Shown here one piece after another: positions 22,785 to 33,135 of a stretch of 64,000 bases of DNA. Every line of letters begins with the position of its first letter. Position 1 is the stretch's first letter. Source of the DNA: Isochrysis galbana (lineage: Eukaryota; Haptophyta; Isochrysidales; Isochrysidaceae). The position numbers and the translations under genes were made by a program. The notes under the pieces are model-generated. The model was given only the letters and a program-made list of their open reading frames with translations, was not told where the DNA came from and did not search any database. Location: assembly GCA_018136815.1 (NCBI GenBank), contig CM030940.1, positions 1,198,313 to 1,262,312 on the forward strand. The letters are read 5' to 3'.

Positions 22785-25183
22785 TTATCTAGGTCGGGAC
22801 GTGCGCTGAGCGCTAGTTGCACGTTTACTATGCCCACCCGCCGGGCGCTTCGCACCACGCGTTCCCGCGCTAGTCCCCGGCCCGCTCCTTGCACCCCTTG
22901 CCCGACTTCTTGAACTACTGGTCTGCCCACTGCCAACGCTGCCGCTCTGTCGATGGGCCATAACAGTCTCGTATGCCCGCTGTGCTCGCATGAACTTATG
23001 AGATGCCTCTGCGGTAGCCTGCTCCATGCGCATGAGAGGACAGGCGGTCGTCAGCAGGAACATGTGAGGCGAGGACAAAAGCTAGAGGGCGGTAGAGTAC
23101 CACGAAAGATGAGGCGGTACCTTCACCTTTGCGGATGCGCCCCTCATTTTATCAGGATGATACGCAAGCGCTGTTCTGTGGTAGGCGCTCTTTATTTCTC
23201 GTGCCGAGTGCCGTGACAGCGGCGGTGGCGCAAGTCCGAGTTCGCGGTAGGCGTCCGCCACTGAGAAGCCCACTCGTGCCCTGATGTGCAAAGATGGAGT
23301 ATGATACGTTGGAAAGTGAAACTCACAATAGCAACGTTCCCCGAGGCACGCAGGCAAGATGGCAGAGCGGAGAGCAATGCAACGGGTTCTTGTTCAATGG
23401 ATGCGGTGCGCCGTCTTGCATGAAGCGCACCATCGCGTGCCGTCGACGTCCCAGTCAAAGCATCGGTTGATCGCCCCAGGAAGGACACAGAGGCGTTGAA
23501 ACTTTTGACCAAGCAGTGCCTGCAGCGCGTCACGAGCGCACATCGGCTCGGTCTTGCGCTTGGCCCACGAACGCAGCCGATCAGGGCGAAGGGTGCACAG
23601 CCATGCCCCTGGAACGACGAATGGGACAGTGGGAGCCACGGGAAAGGGTGGTGAGATCTGACCAAGGTTTGAAGCTAGGCAAATTACTGGGCTGGGTAGC
23701 GTGAGGATGGCACTAGCGGCAAGAGCAGCGAGACGCGCAGAGAATCTCCACCTGCAAGGTGCAGCCCATTCACAGAGAGCGAGACACCGTCAACAGTAAT
23801 TGGTAGTTCGCTAGAGGCCAGGCTGCACATCGTCAATGATCCCCAGAATCCGGCCAGTACCGAGAGCCAGAGCGCATACGTAAGGAAACCTGCGCTTGAA
23901 CCTCGTCGGGTTGGCACATGCCGGCGCCCAGTCGTGCCGCTCTCCGGCGGAATGGTCGCCGGCGCCACGCTCATCACTGCTTCCATGCCATCCCTCTTGC
24001 TTGACTCGTCAGGATGATCCACCGGACGTCCGCCAAGCTCGACTCGTGCACGCTCCTCCTCCCAGGTTGCGTCTCTCGCACGAATGTCAATATCAAATCC
24101 ACCTGTCACGCAGCGCTGCTCTGGCCCCATGGCTTCGGTTGAGCCCCTCACAGCTGAAGTCTGATACCCAGCCGTCATCGCATGCGTCCGAGCCAAAGCA
24201 ACCTCGCTGACTCGAGCTTCCGCCGAGGCGCCCAGCCGGTCCCAAGGCAAAGAGGCAACGAGGCGAGCAACGAGGACCGGCACCAGCGTCTCGATGAGCC
24301 TGCGTTGAGCCAGCTCCGCCGGGTTTGGAGCGGGCGCCGCGTGGAGCGGCGGCAACGCCGCCAGGAGGTAAGCCCATGTGGCAGCAGCGGCAGTGGTGGC
24401 GAAGCACGCATGGACAAGGGACGTGGCCACTGGCCCTATCATGAGCGCTGCGGCCACTCCCGGCAGATATGCAGCCGCGCGCACGCACGCGTGAAAATTG
24501 GGCGGCAGCAGGCTCGATGGAAGAATCAGCCAGAGCGAGAAGGCAAGATGCAAGAGCTCACTGACAGCAGTAGAGCACACCGAGATGATGCAGCGCACCG
24601 AGGCGATGCTCAAAGAAATGGCGCCCAACACCGCACTGAGGAGCGCCGGTTGCGGCGGCTTGCGCTGCACAGGTCCGATTGCAGGGAGCCCAGCACTTCC
24701 CACCGTCACGTGTTGATCTCTGCCCACTACCACTGAAGCCGGGAAGCTGCAGGCCCGGTGCTCTTTGTCCTCGGCAGCCTGAGAGGCACGTAGCAGCCGA
24801 TTGACGTCGCGTGGGATCCAGAGGGCGTCATACAGCCATCCAACCCCGCCATAGTTGAGGGTGAGACAAGCTCTAAATGCGGCACGCTGCCGGCCTAGAT
24901 AGAGGTGGTGCAGACCGAAGATGCCGCCGAAGAACCAGAGCCAAAAGGCGATGCAGAGCGTCCGCGTACGGCGCAGACCACCGAGTGGGGGCTCATCGGG
25001 CGCGCGCAGCTGCGAGGGTCGTATGTTGGCAAGCGAAGGTGGTGACGGGTACGGTGGAAGTGCTCCACCCAGCTCCGCGGCGCCGTGGAGCGCTGGCTTC
25101 GTGTGGAGAGCGGTGGCCGGCGCCTCCGCCATCGCGGCCGCGGCTGCGCTCAGGAGAAGGAGGAGGTGCGAGCGCGCTGGCAT
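22785..25183 (-). CDS. TM2 + J-domain membrane protein (DNAJC22/wurst-like)
   Basis: Multi-pass membrane co-chaperone. The start at 25183 gives a hydrophobic leader (HLLLLLSAAAAA); an alternative ATG is at 25132. Exon 1 (25183 to about 23700) has a TM2 domain (FGGIFGLHHLYLGRQRAAFR, GGVGWLYDALWIP), several further hydrophobic helices, a polar stretch, and a last helix near WLSVLAGFWGSL. A J domain lies about 23250-23127 (YRELGL, then the HPD motif in ALAYHPDK), spliced at 23126 to the last exon, 23018-22785 (ATAEASHKFMRAQRAYETV), and a serine/arginine-rich tail. TM2 plus several helices plus a C-terminal J domain is the DNAJC22 (fly wurst) architecture, whose fly member acts in endocytosis. 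The exon(s) between 23700 and 23250 are not resolved. Confidence 0.8.
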
Positions 25184-25566
25184 GAGGGAGGAGTGGCGGA
25201 ACCTCCTGGTGGGAGGTCGACTCCCGCTCTCCCGTTCTGCGCTTCCCCCCCCCCCTCCCCTCCCCTGTCTCTCTTGGTCTCTCTCCTCTACCCCGATCTC
25301 CTCCCTCTCCCTTCTCTCTCCCTCTCTCCCCCTCTCCCTCTCCCTCCCTCCCACCCCTCTCTCCCTGCGTGCATGAAGTATTATGTCCTCCTCACTCTCT
25401 CTTTCTCTCTCAGACCGTCGACCTCTCTCTCCTCCACTCTCGCTTCTTCTCTCGATCCTCTCTCTCTCTATTCTTTCCCATCCCCTGCCCCCTCTCCTCC
25501 TCTGTTCTCTTGTAATACGTAGTCCCCGCTCCTCTCTCCCCTGCTTTCCTCTGCTCTCCGTCTCAC

Positions 25567-25570
<4 letters not shown>

Positions 25571-25635
<65 letters not shown>

Positions 25636-25705
25636 CTCCTCTCTCTCTTTCTTCTCTCTCCTCTCTCTCTTTCTTCTCTCTCTCTCTGTCTTCTCTCTCT
25701 CTCTG
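25571..25705 (+). repeat. CT dinucleotide microsatellite
   Basis: Near-perfect CT run of about 60 bp followed by interrupted CTCT/TTCT. It lies about 0.4 kb upstream of the minus-strand TM2-J gene start. Confidence 0.9.
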
Positions 25706-26254
25706 TGGATCCTCTCCGCACGAGCCGCTTCCCCTCCCGCTCGCTCGCTCCTCCCGCCAAAGAGAAAACAATACTACCCGGAGGACTTCTGCTGATCATA
25801 TTTTAGGAAATTACGGCCGCGCCATGTTGTGTTGCGTGTAGTTCTAAACTTGTAGCAAAAAAAGTATTCAACGGCAACTCAACAGGAGGCAAGTGAACAA
25901 CAGCGTCGACCCCCGACTGACCCCGTGGTCAAAATCCTGTCTCCTCCCTCGTCGATATTGTCGTTGTTTCTCGTTTCTCGTCGTTTGTCGCTCCTTCTCG
26001 CTTTCTTCCGTTTGGCTTCGCCCACCCGCCTTGTTCTGTTCTTAGGTTTCCCTTTCGTTGTCTCGCCTCGCGTGGACGCTCGAATTCTAGCAAGGGGCAA
26101 GGGGTGTCGCATCCGCGATCGACCTTTTTGTTTTAGAAGTCATATGCGTTTCTATGTCTATGTCCCCTCCTTGAATGAATAAGGCTAGTCACTAGTCACC
26201 GTCGCATCATCCTACATTCTACATTCGCCCTCTTTGCCCTCGCCCTCGCCTCCT

Positions 26255-26392
26255 TTGCTCCTAAGTAGAGCACAAGGGGAGGAGCCGCAAGGCGGGTAGT
26301 GGGGAGCGAGGCGGGAAGGAGCGTGGCTACGAAAATAGATCTCAGTGCCGCGCGCGAGGCGAGAATATTAAAAGGTTTTTTTTTCCTTGTTT
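26255..26392 (+). mobile_element. R2 (LINE tail) fragment
   Basis: Reads CTAAGTAGAGCACAAGGGGA, then GCCGCAAGGCGGG, and ends GAGGCGAGAATATTAAAAGG with a T-run. This matches the 3' tail of the LINE copy at 48.4 kb. 5'-truncated, no ORF. Confidence 0.7.
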
Positions 26393-27835
26393 GGTCTGTC
26401 AGCAGGTCCCTGTGCGTTTCGTAGTAAAGATACGTAAGTGTGGAGAGTGTTGAGGAGAGTGTGGTGGCCGTGTCGTCAGTCGTCAGTCTGTCGGACTCTA
26501 TTCCATCTGTTGTCTGTCGTCTGTCGTTCATCGTTCGTCGATCTCGTTCTCGTTCTCGTTCCCATTCTCGTCCCTCGTTCTCAACACTCCATCCGTACCA
26601 AGCCACTCCCTCAGCCACAAAGCCTCAGCCTATCAATCAACCTCCAGTCGGCCAGCCATGTCCGCCCCGTCCTCGCGCTCGCCCTCGCCCAAGCCCGTCC
26701 TCCCGCCTTCCTTTGCTGAGTAGGTGGTCAAGCCCGCCATTCCAACACTCCCGGCCATTCCCGCCTCGCCTCGCCTCCCGCCGATCGTTGCCCCTCCGTC
26801 TCATCGCATGTCGAGCGCGCGCCCGCCCGCTCCCTCCCCCCCCCATCTCTCCTCTCTCCTGCTAGCTGCCCACTGCCCACCACCCACCACCTTGGCCGCT
26901 TGGCCTCTTCACATGCACCTGCCAACTCCTGCTCTCTATTGTTTGTTTGCGCTGCCGTCCCCTTTGCGCGCGCGCGCGCGCGCCACGCGCTGCACGCTGA
27001 ACACCCCCTAGTAACCAGTAAAAATAAGCTAGTGTACTTTAAGTATAATAATAGCGATACTAGAAGTTGTAATAAGGGTGTAAGCTGATATTAGATATTA
27101 GTACTGATGTAAGTTCTAAGTTCTGATGTAAGTGTAAGCTCAAAAGCACCGTAACACCGTAAGCTTAAGCTTATGGACTGACAGCTGACAGCCCAACTAG
27201 AACTAGGCACAAAATTTAAAATTTGGGGCAACGAATCAATAATGAACAATGAACAATGAATCCGAAATCTGTGAGAAATATCGAACGAAATTAGAAATTT
27301 GAAATTTGGGGGAGGTTCGAGGTTCAAAAGAAATCCTGATCCTGACCTGGGCCTATTTCTGGCTATTTATTCCGTAGGTGCCACGTGCCACGGGCCGGGC
27401 ACATGGCTGATGACCAAGAACGGTCTCGCATCGCGCCCGGCGTCGTTTTGAATTTGGGCTTCGCAAGTTAGAGTATTTAGGCCTGTTTTGCCGGTTTTGG
27501 GTTACGCTTCGTTCTTGGGCCTCCCGGGGGGGGATCTGTGGCCCAAAGGGCATCGAATAGAGCGCACGGCTCGTCCGTGGTGTATGTGGCTAGGGATGCT
27601 AGCTAACAAGACCCTCTACAAAACAACTCTCTACGTCTTTCTCTAGCTCTAGAGCTGTCGCGAGGCGCGAGCCCTGTCATCACCGCCGATGATGGCTGCC
27701 GTTCACTCGGATCGACTCCTCCTGGGAGCACTTGACTCTCACCTACTCGAGGGGTTGAAGAATCCTATTAGAACGCCTTCAGCCGATCGCTCGATACCCA
27801 CCAACATTCATCTGAAAGGATGAGCTAGTTAGTGG

Positions 27836-27901
27836 TCCTCTCCCTCCCTCCCTCTCTCTCTCCCCCCCCCCCCCCTCTCTCTCCCCCGCCCCCTCCCCTT
27901 C

Positions 27902-27941
<40 letters not shown>

Positions 27942-28090
27942 CCTCCCTCTCTCTCTCTCTCTCTTTCTCTCCCTCTCTCTCTCTCTCTCTCTGCTCTGCT
28001 CTGCTCTGCTCTCTCTGCTTCTCTCTTCTTCTCTGTGTTCTCTCTCTTCTCTCTCTCGCCCTCCCCCACCCCCCTTCTCCCTCTCTAAAC
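27836..28090 (+). repeat. CT-rich low-complexity tract
   Basis: TCTC, CCCT and GCTCT runs. Predicted ORFs on both strands are compositional. Confidence 0.85.
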
Positions 28091-28757
28091 TCTCATCCGT
28101 GGTGATGATACACCTTCTTCACTCTGATCTCTCTTCTCTCTCCAGAGGGCCCTTTTATCCTCCCTTCCTCTACTTCTTCACCCTTTCCCTCCCCCTCCCC
28201 CGCACTCAGCGCCGCCGTCTCGGTACGCCGCCGTCTCCCTCTCCCTCCGTCCGCTCTCCCTCTCCTCTCCCCTCTCCCCTCTCTCCTCGCCGCCCCGCAC
28301 TCCCTCGCCGCCTCCTCCCCCATCTCCGAACGCCACCACTCCCGCCCCCATCTCCTGCTCCCCCCCCCCTTCCTCCCCTTCCTCACTCCGTCGCTCTACT
28401 CCCGCCCCCCATCCCCTTCTCTGCCTCCCTCCCTCCCTCCCGTCCCCTTCGATGCGTCTCTCCCCCGTTTCTGTCATCTTCACCTTCAACCTGTCCCTCT
28501 CCCTTTCACCTCGCGCCCTCTCCCCTTCTTCTCTCCCACGTTCCCCACTTCACTATGGGAGAAACCCCTCGCAATCAAGCCATATTCACAACTGCCGGAC
28601 GCTAGGCGGAGGGAGGGGCGTCCGCCCGTCGCGCGGAGTGTCCGAGCATCCTTCTGTGCAGCGATATGCGCATACGCGCGCATGTCCCACCGACCTGCTT
28701 GCCGTCCGTCTGCGTACAGGCTCAGCCATAGGCTGTTCTCCTTCCTACTCTTGAGAG

Positions 28758-29998
28758 ATGAAGCTGCTCATCAAGACTTTAAAGGAGGAGCGATTCGAAG
28801 TGGAGTGCGAGCCGTCCGACTCAATTGCCTCAATCAAGGAGAAGCTTGCAGCGATGGTGAGACACGAGAACGCGCACGCTGAGCAAGAAGCCTCCCGTCT
28901 TTTGCAGTGGCGTTGACGCTCGGGCTTGACATGACTCATACCAGTTCCAGTTAGATCTCTTGATCACCGTCCTGTTTGTACCCGGCATCACAGGATTCTG
29001 CTGCACCTGCCGATCAGTCCAAGCTCATTTTCCAAGGACGTGTGCTGACGGACGCCATCCTCCTCTCCTCGTTGTGCATCAAAGAGCACGACTTCATGGT
29101 CCTGATGAAGCCCAAGCCAGCCGTAGTCGCAGCAGCGGTTGCAGCTGCAGCGGCGACCCATGTCCCGCCGCCTGTCGACGCGCCTGCACCGGCAGCGCCA
29201 CTTCCCGCGCCCGCACCTCCCGGGCCCGCGCCCGCAACGGGTGATGCCGTGAACAGTATCACGCTCGACGACTCCGTGATCGATTCGCTCTGCGATATGG
29301 GCTTCCCGCGAGCTCAAGTACTCGCTGCCTTAGCGGCTGCCTTTGGCAACGCTGAGCGCGCTGTACAGTACCTGTTTGAGCCGTCAAGCATGCCTACTTC
29401 ATCACTCGCACTCCCCGCGCAAGTGACTCCTGCGCCGCTGGCTGCCACCCCGCCCGCGTTAGCGCCACCTGCACCGGCTGCAACGCCGGCAGCGCCCCCC
29501 GCATCTAGCGGGCCGTTCACGGCAGAAAGCATCCTCGCAGCGCTAGGTGGGGGCGCTCCCCCACAGATGTCACCCTTGGAGCAGATGATGAGCGAGCCGC
29601 AGCTGCTTCAGCTCATCACCTTGGCTCGGCAGAACCCTAGCAGTCTAGGGCCACTGCTACAAGAGTTGTCGACGGCCGCTCCACATCTCGTCCAGATGGT
29701 CTCGAACAACCAACAAAGCTTTCAGCAGCTCCTCACAATGGAGTCGTTGCCCACTCCACCAGCCACGGGTCAGGGAAGAGCGGCGTCGACGCCTGGCATA
29801 GCAGCATCCGAGGCAGGTGGTGGTGGCGGTGGTGGTGGAGGAGGCACGGTGCACATCCAACTAACCCGCGAGGAGGCCGATGCCATTGGACGGCTGCAGC
29901 AGCTTGGATTTTCCCGTGATCAGGCGGCACAGGCTTTCCTCGCCTGCGAGAAAAACGAGACCCTCGCCGCGAACCTCTTGTTTGAAGGGGGTTTGTAG
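28758..29998 (+). CDS. RAD23: RAD23-like ubiquitin receptor / XPC partner
   Basis: Shuttles ubiquitinated proteins to the proteasome and stabilises the XPC damage sensor in nucleotide excision repair. Exon 1 28758-28856 and exon 2 28994-29998, joined in phase 0, give about 367 residues. The N-terminal ubiquitin-like domain starts MKLLIKTLKEERFEVECEPS and continues QSKLIFQGRVL with HDFMVLMKPKP. A proline/alanine linker follows. UBA1 is DSVIDSLCDMGFPRAQVLAA. The XPC-binding (STI1-like) domain is QMMSEPQLLQLITLARQNP to SFQQLLT. UBA2 is DAIGRLQQLGFSRDQAAQAF, ending LLFEGGL-stop. A glycine run precedes UBA2. Domain order and length fit RAD23. Confidence 0.95.
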
Positions 29999-30538
29999 GG
30001 TGCGCGATGACGTCACTAGGAAGGTGACGAAGTGAGGACGACGCCAGCTTCAGAGGGGGATGCTCAATTATGCGATTGCCACCTACGTGTTCGAAGATGA
30101 CTTGGCGCTCATCCAATGATCCAATACGTGTTATGCAGGTTACCTACCGAGCACATTATTCGCCTGTAGGATGAAAGTGCTCCTCCACCCATGTGAAGCC
30201 ATCGACGATGCGACGCCATCGGCGATGTTCGCGGGTTACTCAGCGATTATGTACGATCGAGACGTGTTCGTCCGTGTGTTGAATGAGGGTGTGTTCATTA
30301 CTGTGTCGTCATGTTGTTGCCGTCAAGGGATGTCTGTGGCACGTATGACGCACAAGCGAGGAGTGTTGGTAATCGTACAAGCGTAGCCCGGGCCTTGAAT
30401 GTCACCATAGCACTGGCATCCCTGGGCTAGGAAGGCAGCGTTGCCAACTATCTTTAAAGAGATGGGTTCATGGAGCGCGCGTCGCTCTCCTCCTCTCATG
30501 CCACCCTGTGAGTGCGCTTATCTTGATCAAGGCTCGCG
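29999..30538. other. Intergenic 3' flank of RAD23
   Basis: A short + strand ORF at 30171-30386 has no recognisable features. No gene is supported. Confidence 0.45.
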
Positions 30539-31045
30539 TTCCGTCAAAAGAGGGCCATGTGATAGTTTTGTTTTCACTCAGACTGTTATGTGATAGTTTT
30601 GTTTTCACTTCAGGACGCGGCTCGTGCGCATAGCAGCTATTACGTTATGTTCGAAAACGCTAAGCGGACACACCCTAAGCAGGCTGAGTTTTCATCTTCT
30701 TCGTCTTTTTCTCACACCCCTCCCTCCTCGATCCTGTTGTCAATGTCGTTCTGCTGGCAGGCGACCATGTCGCTTGGCTGATCCTGGGTGGCGAGGTCCG
30801 TGATGCGTGCGAGGACGGCCTTCTGGTTCTCCATGTAGAGTTTGCCAGCTGCTCGGCGCACTTGCACCATGGGACTCGTTTCAGCGTACGCGACCGCCGT
30901 GATGTGTGATGTATTCCATGCAGAGGTACGCGACGGCGGCCTCGTCTCCAATGTAGTTGGTCTTTGGGATCTTGTCGTACTCGTCGGAGTAGTCGCCGAC
31001 GAGCATGAGTTTTGCCTTGCACCAACGGCCCATGTATGGCTCGAT
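30539..31045 (-). pseudogene. Element X-like fragment with a frameshifted ORF
   Basis: Begins with CGCGTTCCGTCAAAAGAGG, the left-end motif of two other elements (43.6 and 50.25 kb). The minus strand encodes YMGRWCKAKLMLVGDYSDEY, DKIPKTNYIGDEAAVAYLCM, then, after a frame change near 30915, AAGKLYMENQKAVLARITD and a tail ending KKTKKMKTQPA-stop. That tail resembles KGRMKKMKTQHA-stop at 50813. Also within is a direct repeat of GTGATAGTTTTGTTTTCACT (30559, 30590). No family is known. It looks like a decayed gene of a repeated element, cut at 31046 by another element. Confidence 0.5.
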
Positions 31046-31816
31046 GAGTGCCCCCCCTGCGTTGTTTTACCCGAAAGGGGTGTTCCCCCAGCGTGGACTC
31101 GAGGAGAGCGGACGAGGACACACTGAGTGAACGCCCGTGCGCATTAGTACGACGACACCCCGCAACACCTTCTGTATAGACAGGTCACTCAACAGGACAG
31201 GAGGAAGGAGAGAACTTACTGTTGGGGACAGGTGCACCCCGCTTAGCTCGAACCCCCTGCACGACCCGGGCCCCTAAGTAGAGCACGAGGGGAGTTGCCG
31301 CAAGGCAGGGAGTGGGGGAGTGGGAAGAGAAAGGGCGTGGCTTCGCGAGCATCTTCCAGTGCCACGAGTGAGGCGAGAATATTAAAAGTTTTTTTTTCGA
31401 GGAGAGCGGACGCGTTGGGGTAGGCGGGGTCGGTGCGTGCACTTGAGGGGGGACAAATTATGGACAACTCAACCCTCACCTTGAATACACTATTTAGTTG
31501 AGTATTGACTATGACTACATGAGATTTGCTCTAATTATGTCTTGATTAATGGCCGAAGGCTGCTAATCAAGGTATAATTAATGGTGGCGAGCCCATGACT
31601 AAAATAGTCATAATACTCGACTACGGCTGGCGCTGGCGCAGCACGCACAGCACATTGCGAACGCCCGCTCGCCTGGTCACCGACACGCACCAGCACTCAC
31701 CGACCTACCACACTTACTACTCATACTCCCTCATACTCCAGCACACCCTCTCCTCGAGGCCACGCTGGGGGAAAACCCCTTTCGGGTAAAACAACGCAGG
31801 GGGGGGGGGGGCACTC
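31046..31816. mobile_element. TIR element with about 68-bp inverted ends, host of a nested R2 copy
   Basis: Left end GAGTGCCCCCCCTGCG-TTGTTTTACCCGAAAGGGGT; the reverse complement is at 31744-31816 (ACCCCTTTCGGGTAAAACAA, then CGCAGGGG...GGCACTC). The similarity extends about 68 bp through CCCCCAGCGTGG-CTCGAGGAGAG. A 282-bp R2 copy (31115-31396) is nested inside the left half. The remaining interior has no recognisable ORF. A shorter relative of the end, GGGAAACCCCTTTCGG, occurs at 41888. No clear TSD at its outer edges. Confidence 0.7.
31115..31396 (+). mobile_element. R2 (LINE tail / SINE-like) copy with a 16-bp TSD
   Basis: Flanked by TCGAGGAGAGCGGACG at 31099-31114 and 31397-31412. The body aligns over about 260 bp with the reverse strand of 48412-48680: AGTACGAC-ACACCCCG, ACAGGTCACTCAAC, GTTGGGGACAGGTGCACCCC, GACCCGGGCCCCTAAGTAGA, GCACGAGGGGAGTTGCCGCA. 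It ends AATATTAAAAG followed by nine T. The long TSD indicates target-primed reverse transcription with an oligo-T tail. Non-coding. Confidence 0.8.
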
Positions 31817-33135
31817 GTGAGTTTAGGGGCCTAGAGCGCTAATCTCCCTCGCCCGAGCGAGTGGCCGCGGCGAGCCGCGGCCCTTCCCTCCTGGCTCTGG
31901 CGCCCCCGTCTTCTCTTACCCAACTAGGTCTAGAAGACACGCTGCCGCTCCCCCCTCCCCTCCCTCTTCCCTTTTCCTCCTCTCTTCCCTGCGGCGGGGG
32001 CCCATGGCGCGCGCCTGCGGCCCCTCGCTCAGGTCCCCAGATGGCCTGCAGGGCCTGGGAGCACAGCTCAGGGGGCAGGTGAGGCTGGGGCATGGCCCTG
32101 GCCCCTCCTGCCTCTCCCTCGCTGGCGCTCCGCTCCCCTGCAAGTCGACTGGAGCTGGCTGGGGGGTCGTGAACAGGGGGGCCCAGGGGGAGGAGGGGCT
32201 GGTCAGAGGGATGGGCTGGCCACGACAGGCCAGGGCGGGCGAATCAGGCGTGCCTGTGGGGAGAGGGATGGGTCAGCAGGGCAGTGTGCTCCTGGCAGGC
32301 CATCAGGCGTGCCAGGAGAGCGGGTGGTTCTTCCCCCATGGCAGGGGAGGAGTGGAGAGAGAGGGGGGCTCGTGCCCCGCCATGAGTGAACCAAGTATAA
32401 ACTTAGTTGAGGGGTATAGGATATAACATTAATTAACTTGTTTGTAGTTCTGTTTGTTTCATTGATTTTTTGCCGTGCGATGTTGCGTTAGTTTTCGGAG
32501 TTTTCTTGTTGGTGAGTGAGTGGTGTGGGGTGTTGTCTCTTGTCTTTCCTCGTCGCAATGTAGTGTGCCCTTTCCCCCCCTCTCTCAAGACTTCTCTACA
32601 CTCCATGCTCTAGCCCCAATTGAGACTTGCCACAATCAAGTATCCGCTTGATGCCACAGGCCACAGGAATAATACAACAGCGTTAGGGGTGGAGAATGCG
32701 TGCGTAAGGCATTAGTGGGCCCAAGGCTGCGCGCGTGGCGAGACTCTTACAAAATCAACTGCAAGAGCATCAGCATCATTAAAGTCAACTAGCTTGCTCA
32801 TCAGCACCGGGTATGGATGGCCCGCCGCATCAGCTACTACTCTACATGTGCGGTACAGAATATGCCAACCTCGCTAGCGTTGCTAGCTGCGCGTGTTGAC
32901 GCGGTTGGTCAGGCACTTTTGGCGCGCACCAGCGGTGTGATACGGTATGACGCAGGTGCAAGGGCAATAGCGAGACACACAGGAAAAGGCGACCTTGGAC
33001 TTGAGTGCTGGACATGCCGTACAGGATGGCAAGGAGAAAGTAGGCGGGGATGGAGGAAGGTGAGTGTGTGCGGGTGGAAAACAGCTCTTTTAAAGTCCCC
33101 CCCCCCTGACGCGCGTTCCCGGATCTGCAGGTTCA
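31817..33135. other. Intergenic region with an R1 copy
   Basis: An R1 element occupies about 31930-32412. 32413-33135 has no recognisable gene and includes the presumed 3' UTR of the minus-strand transporter. Confidence 0.5.
31930..32412 (-). mobile_element. R1 SINE-like element, copy 4 (reverse orientation)
   Basis: Reverse complement carries the R1 hallmarks. The palindromic end AACTAAGTTTATACTTGGTT is near 32392-32411. GAGCCCCCCTCTCTCTCCAC, a GGGGAAGAACCACCC block, CCTGGCATGCCTGA-type repeats and GCCAGCGAGGGAGAGGCAGG (around 32105-32125) follow. The outer boundary at the left is uncertain. No TSD determined. Confidence 0.65.

Larger units (their letters stand above)
25184..28757. other. 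Long intergenic region, repeat-rich
   Basis: No gene is recognised in about 3.5 kb. It holds a CT microsatellite (25571-25705), an R2 LINE-tail fragment (26255-26392), a (CG)n run near 26968-26982, AT-rich DNA with AAATTTGGG motifs (27215-27320), and a second CT-rich tract (27836-28090). Long Ser/Leu/Pro ORFs here are microsatellite artefacts. Confidence 0.6.

Noticed and set aside
25184-25771. Upstream extension of the TM2-J protein frame (Arg/Glu-rich)
   Set aside because: It is the translation of a CT microsatellite. A hydrophobic leader starts at 25183.
27305-27330. Possible tRNA B-box (GGTTCGAGGTTC)
   Set aside because: No matching A-box, acceptor stem or cloverleaf could be drawn around it.
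27832-28605. 257-codon Ser/Pro/Leu ORF
   Set aside because: CT-repeat artefact. No conserved motif and open in several frames.
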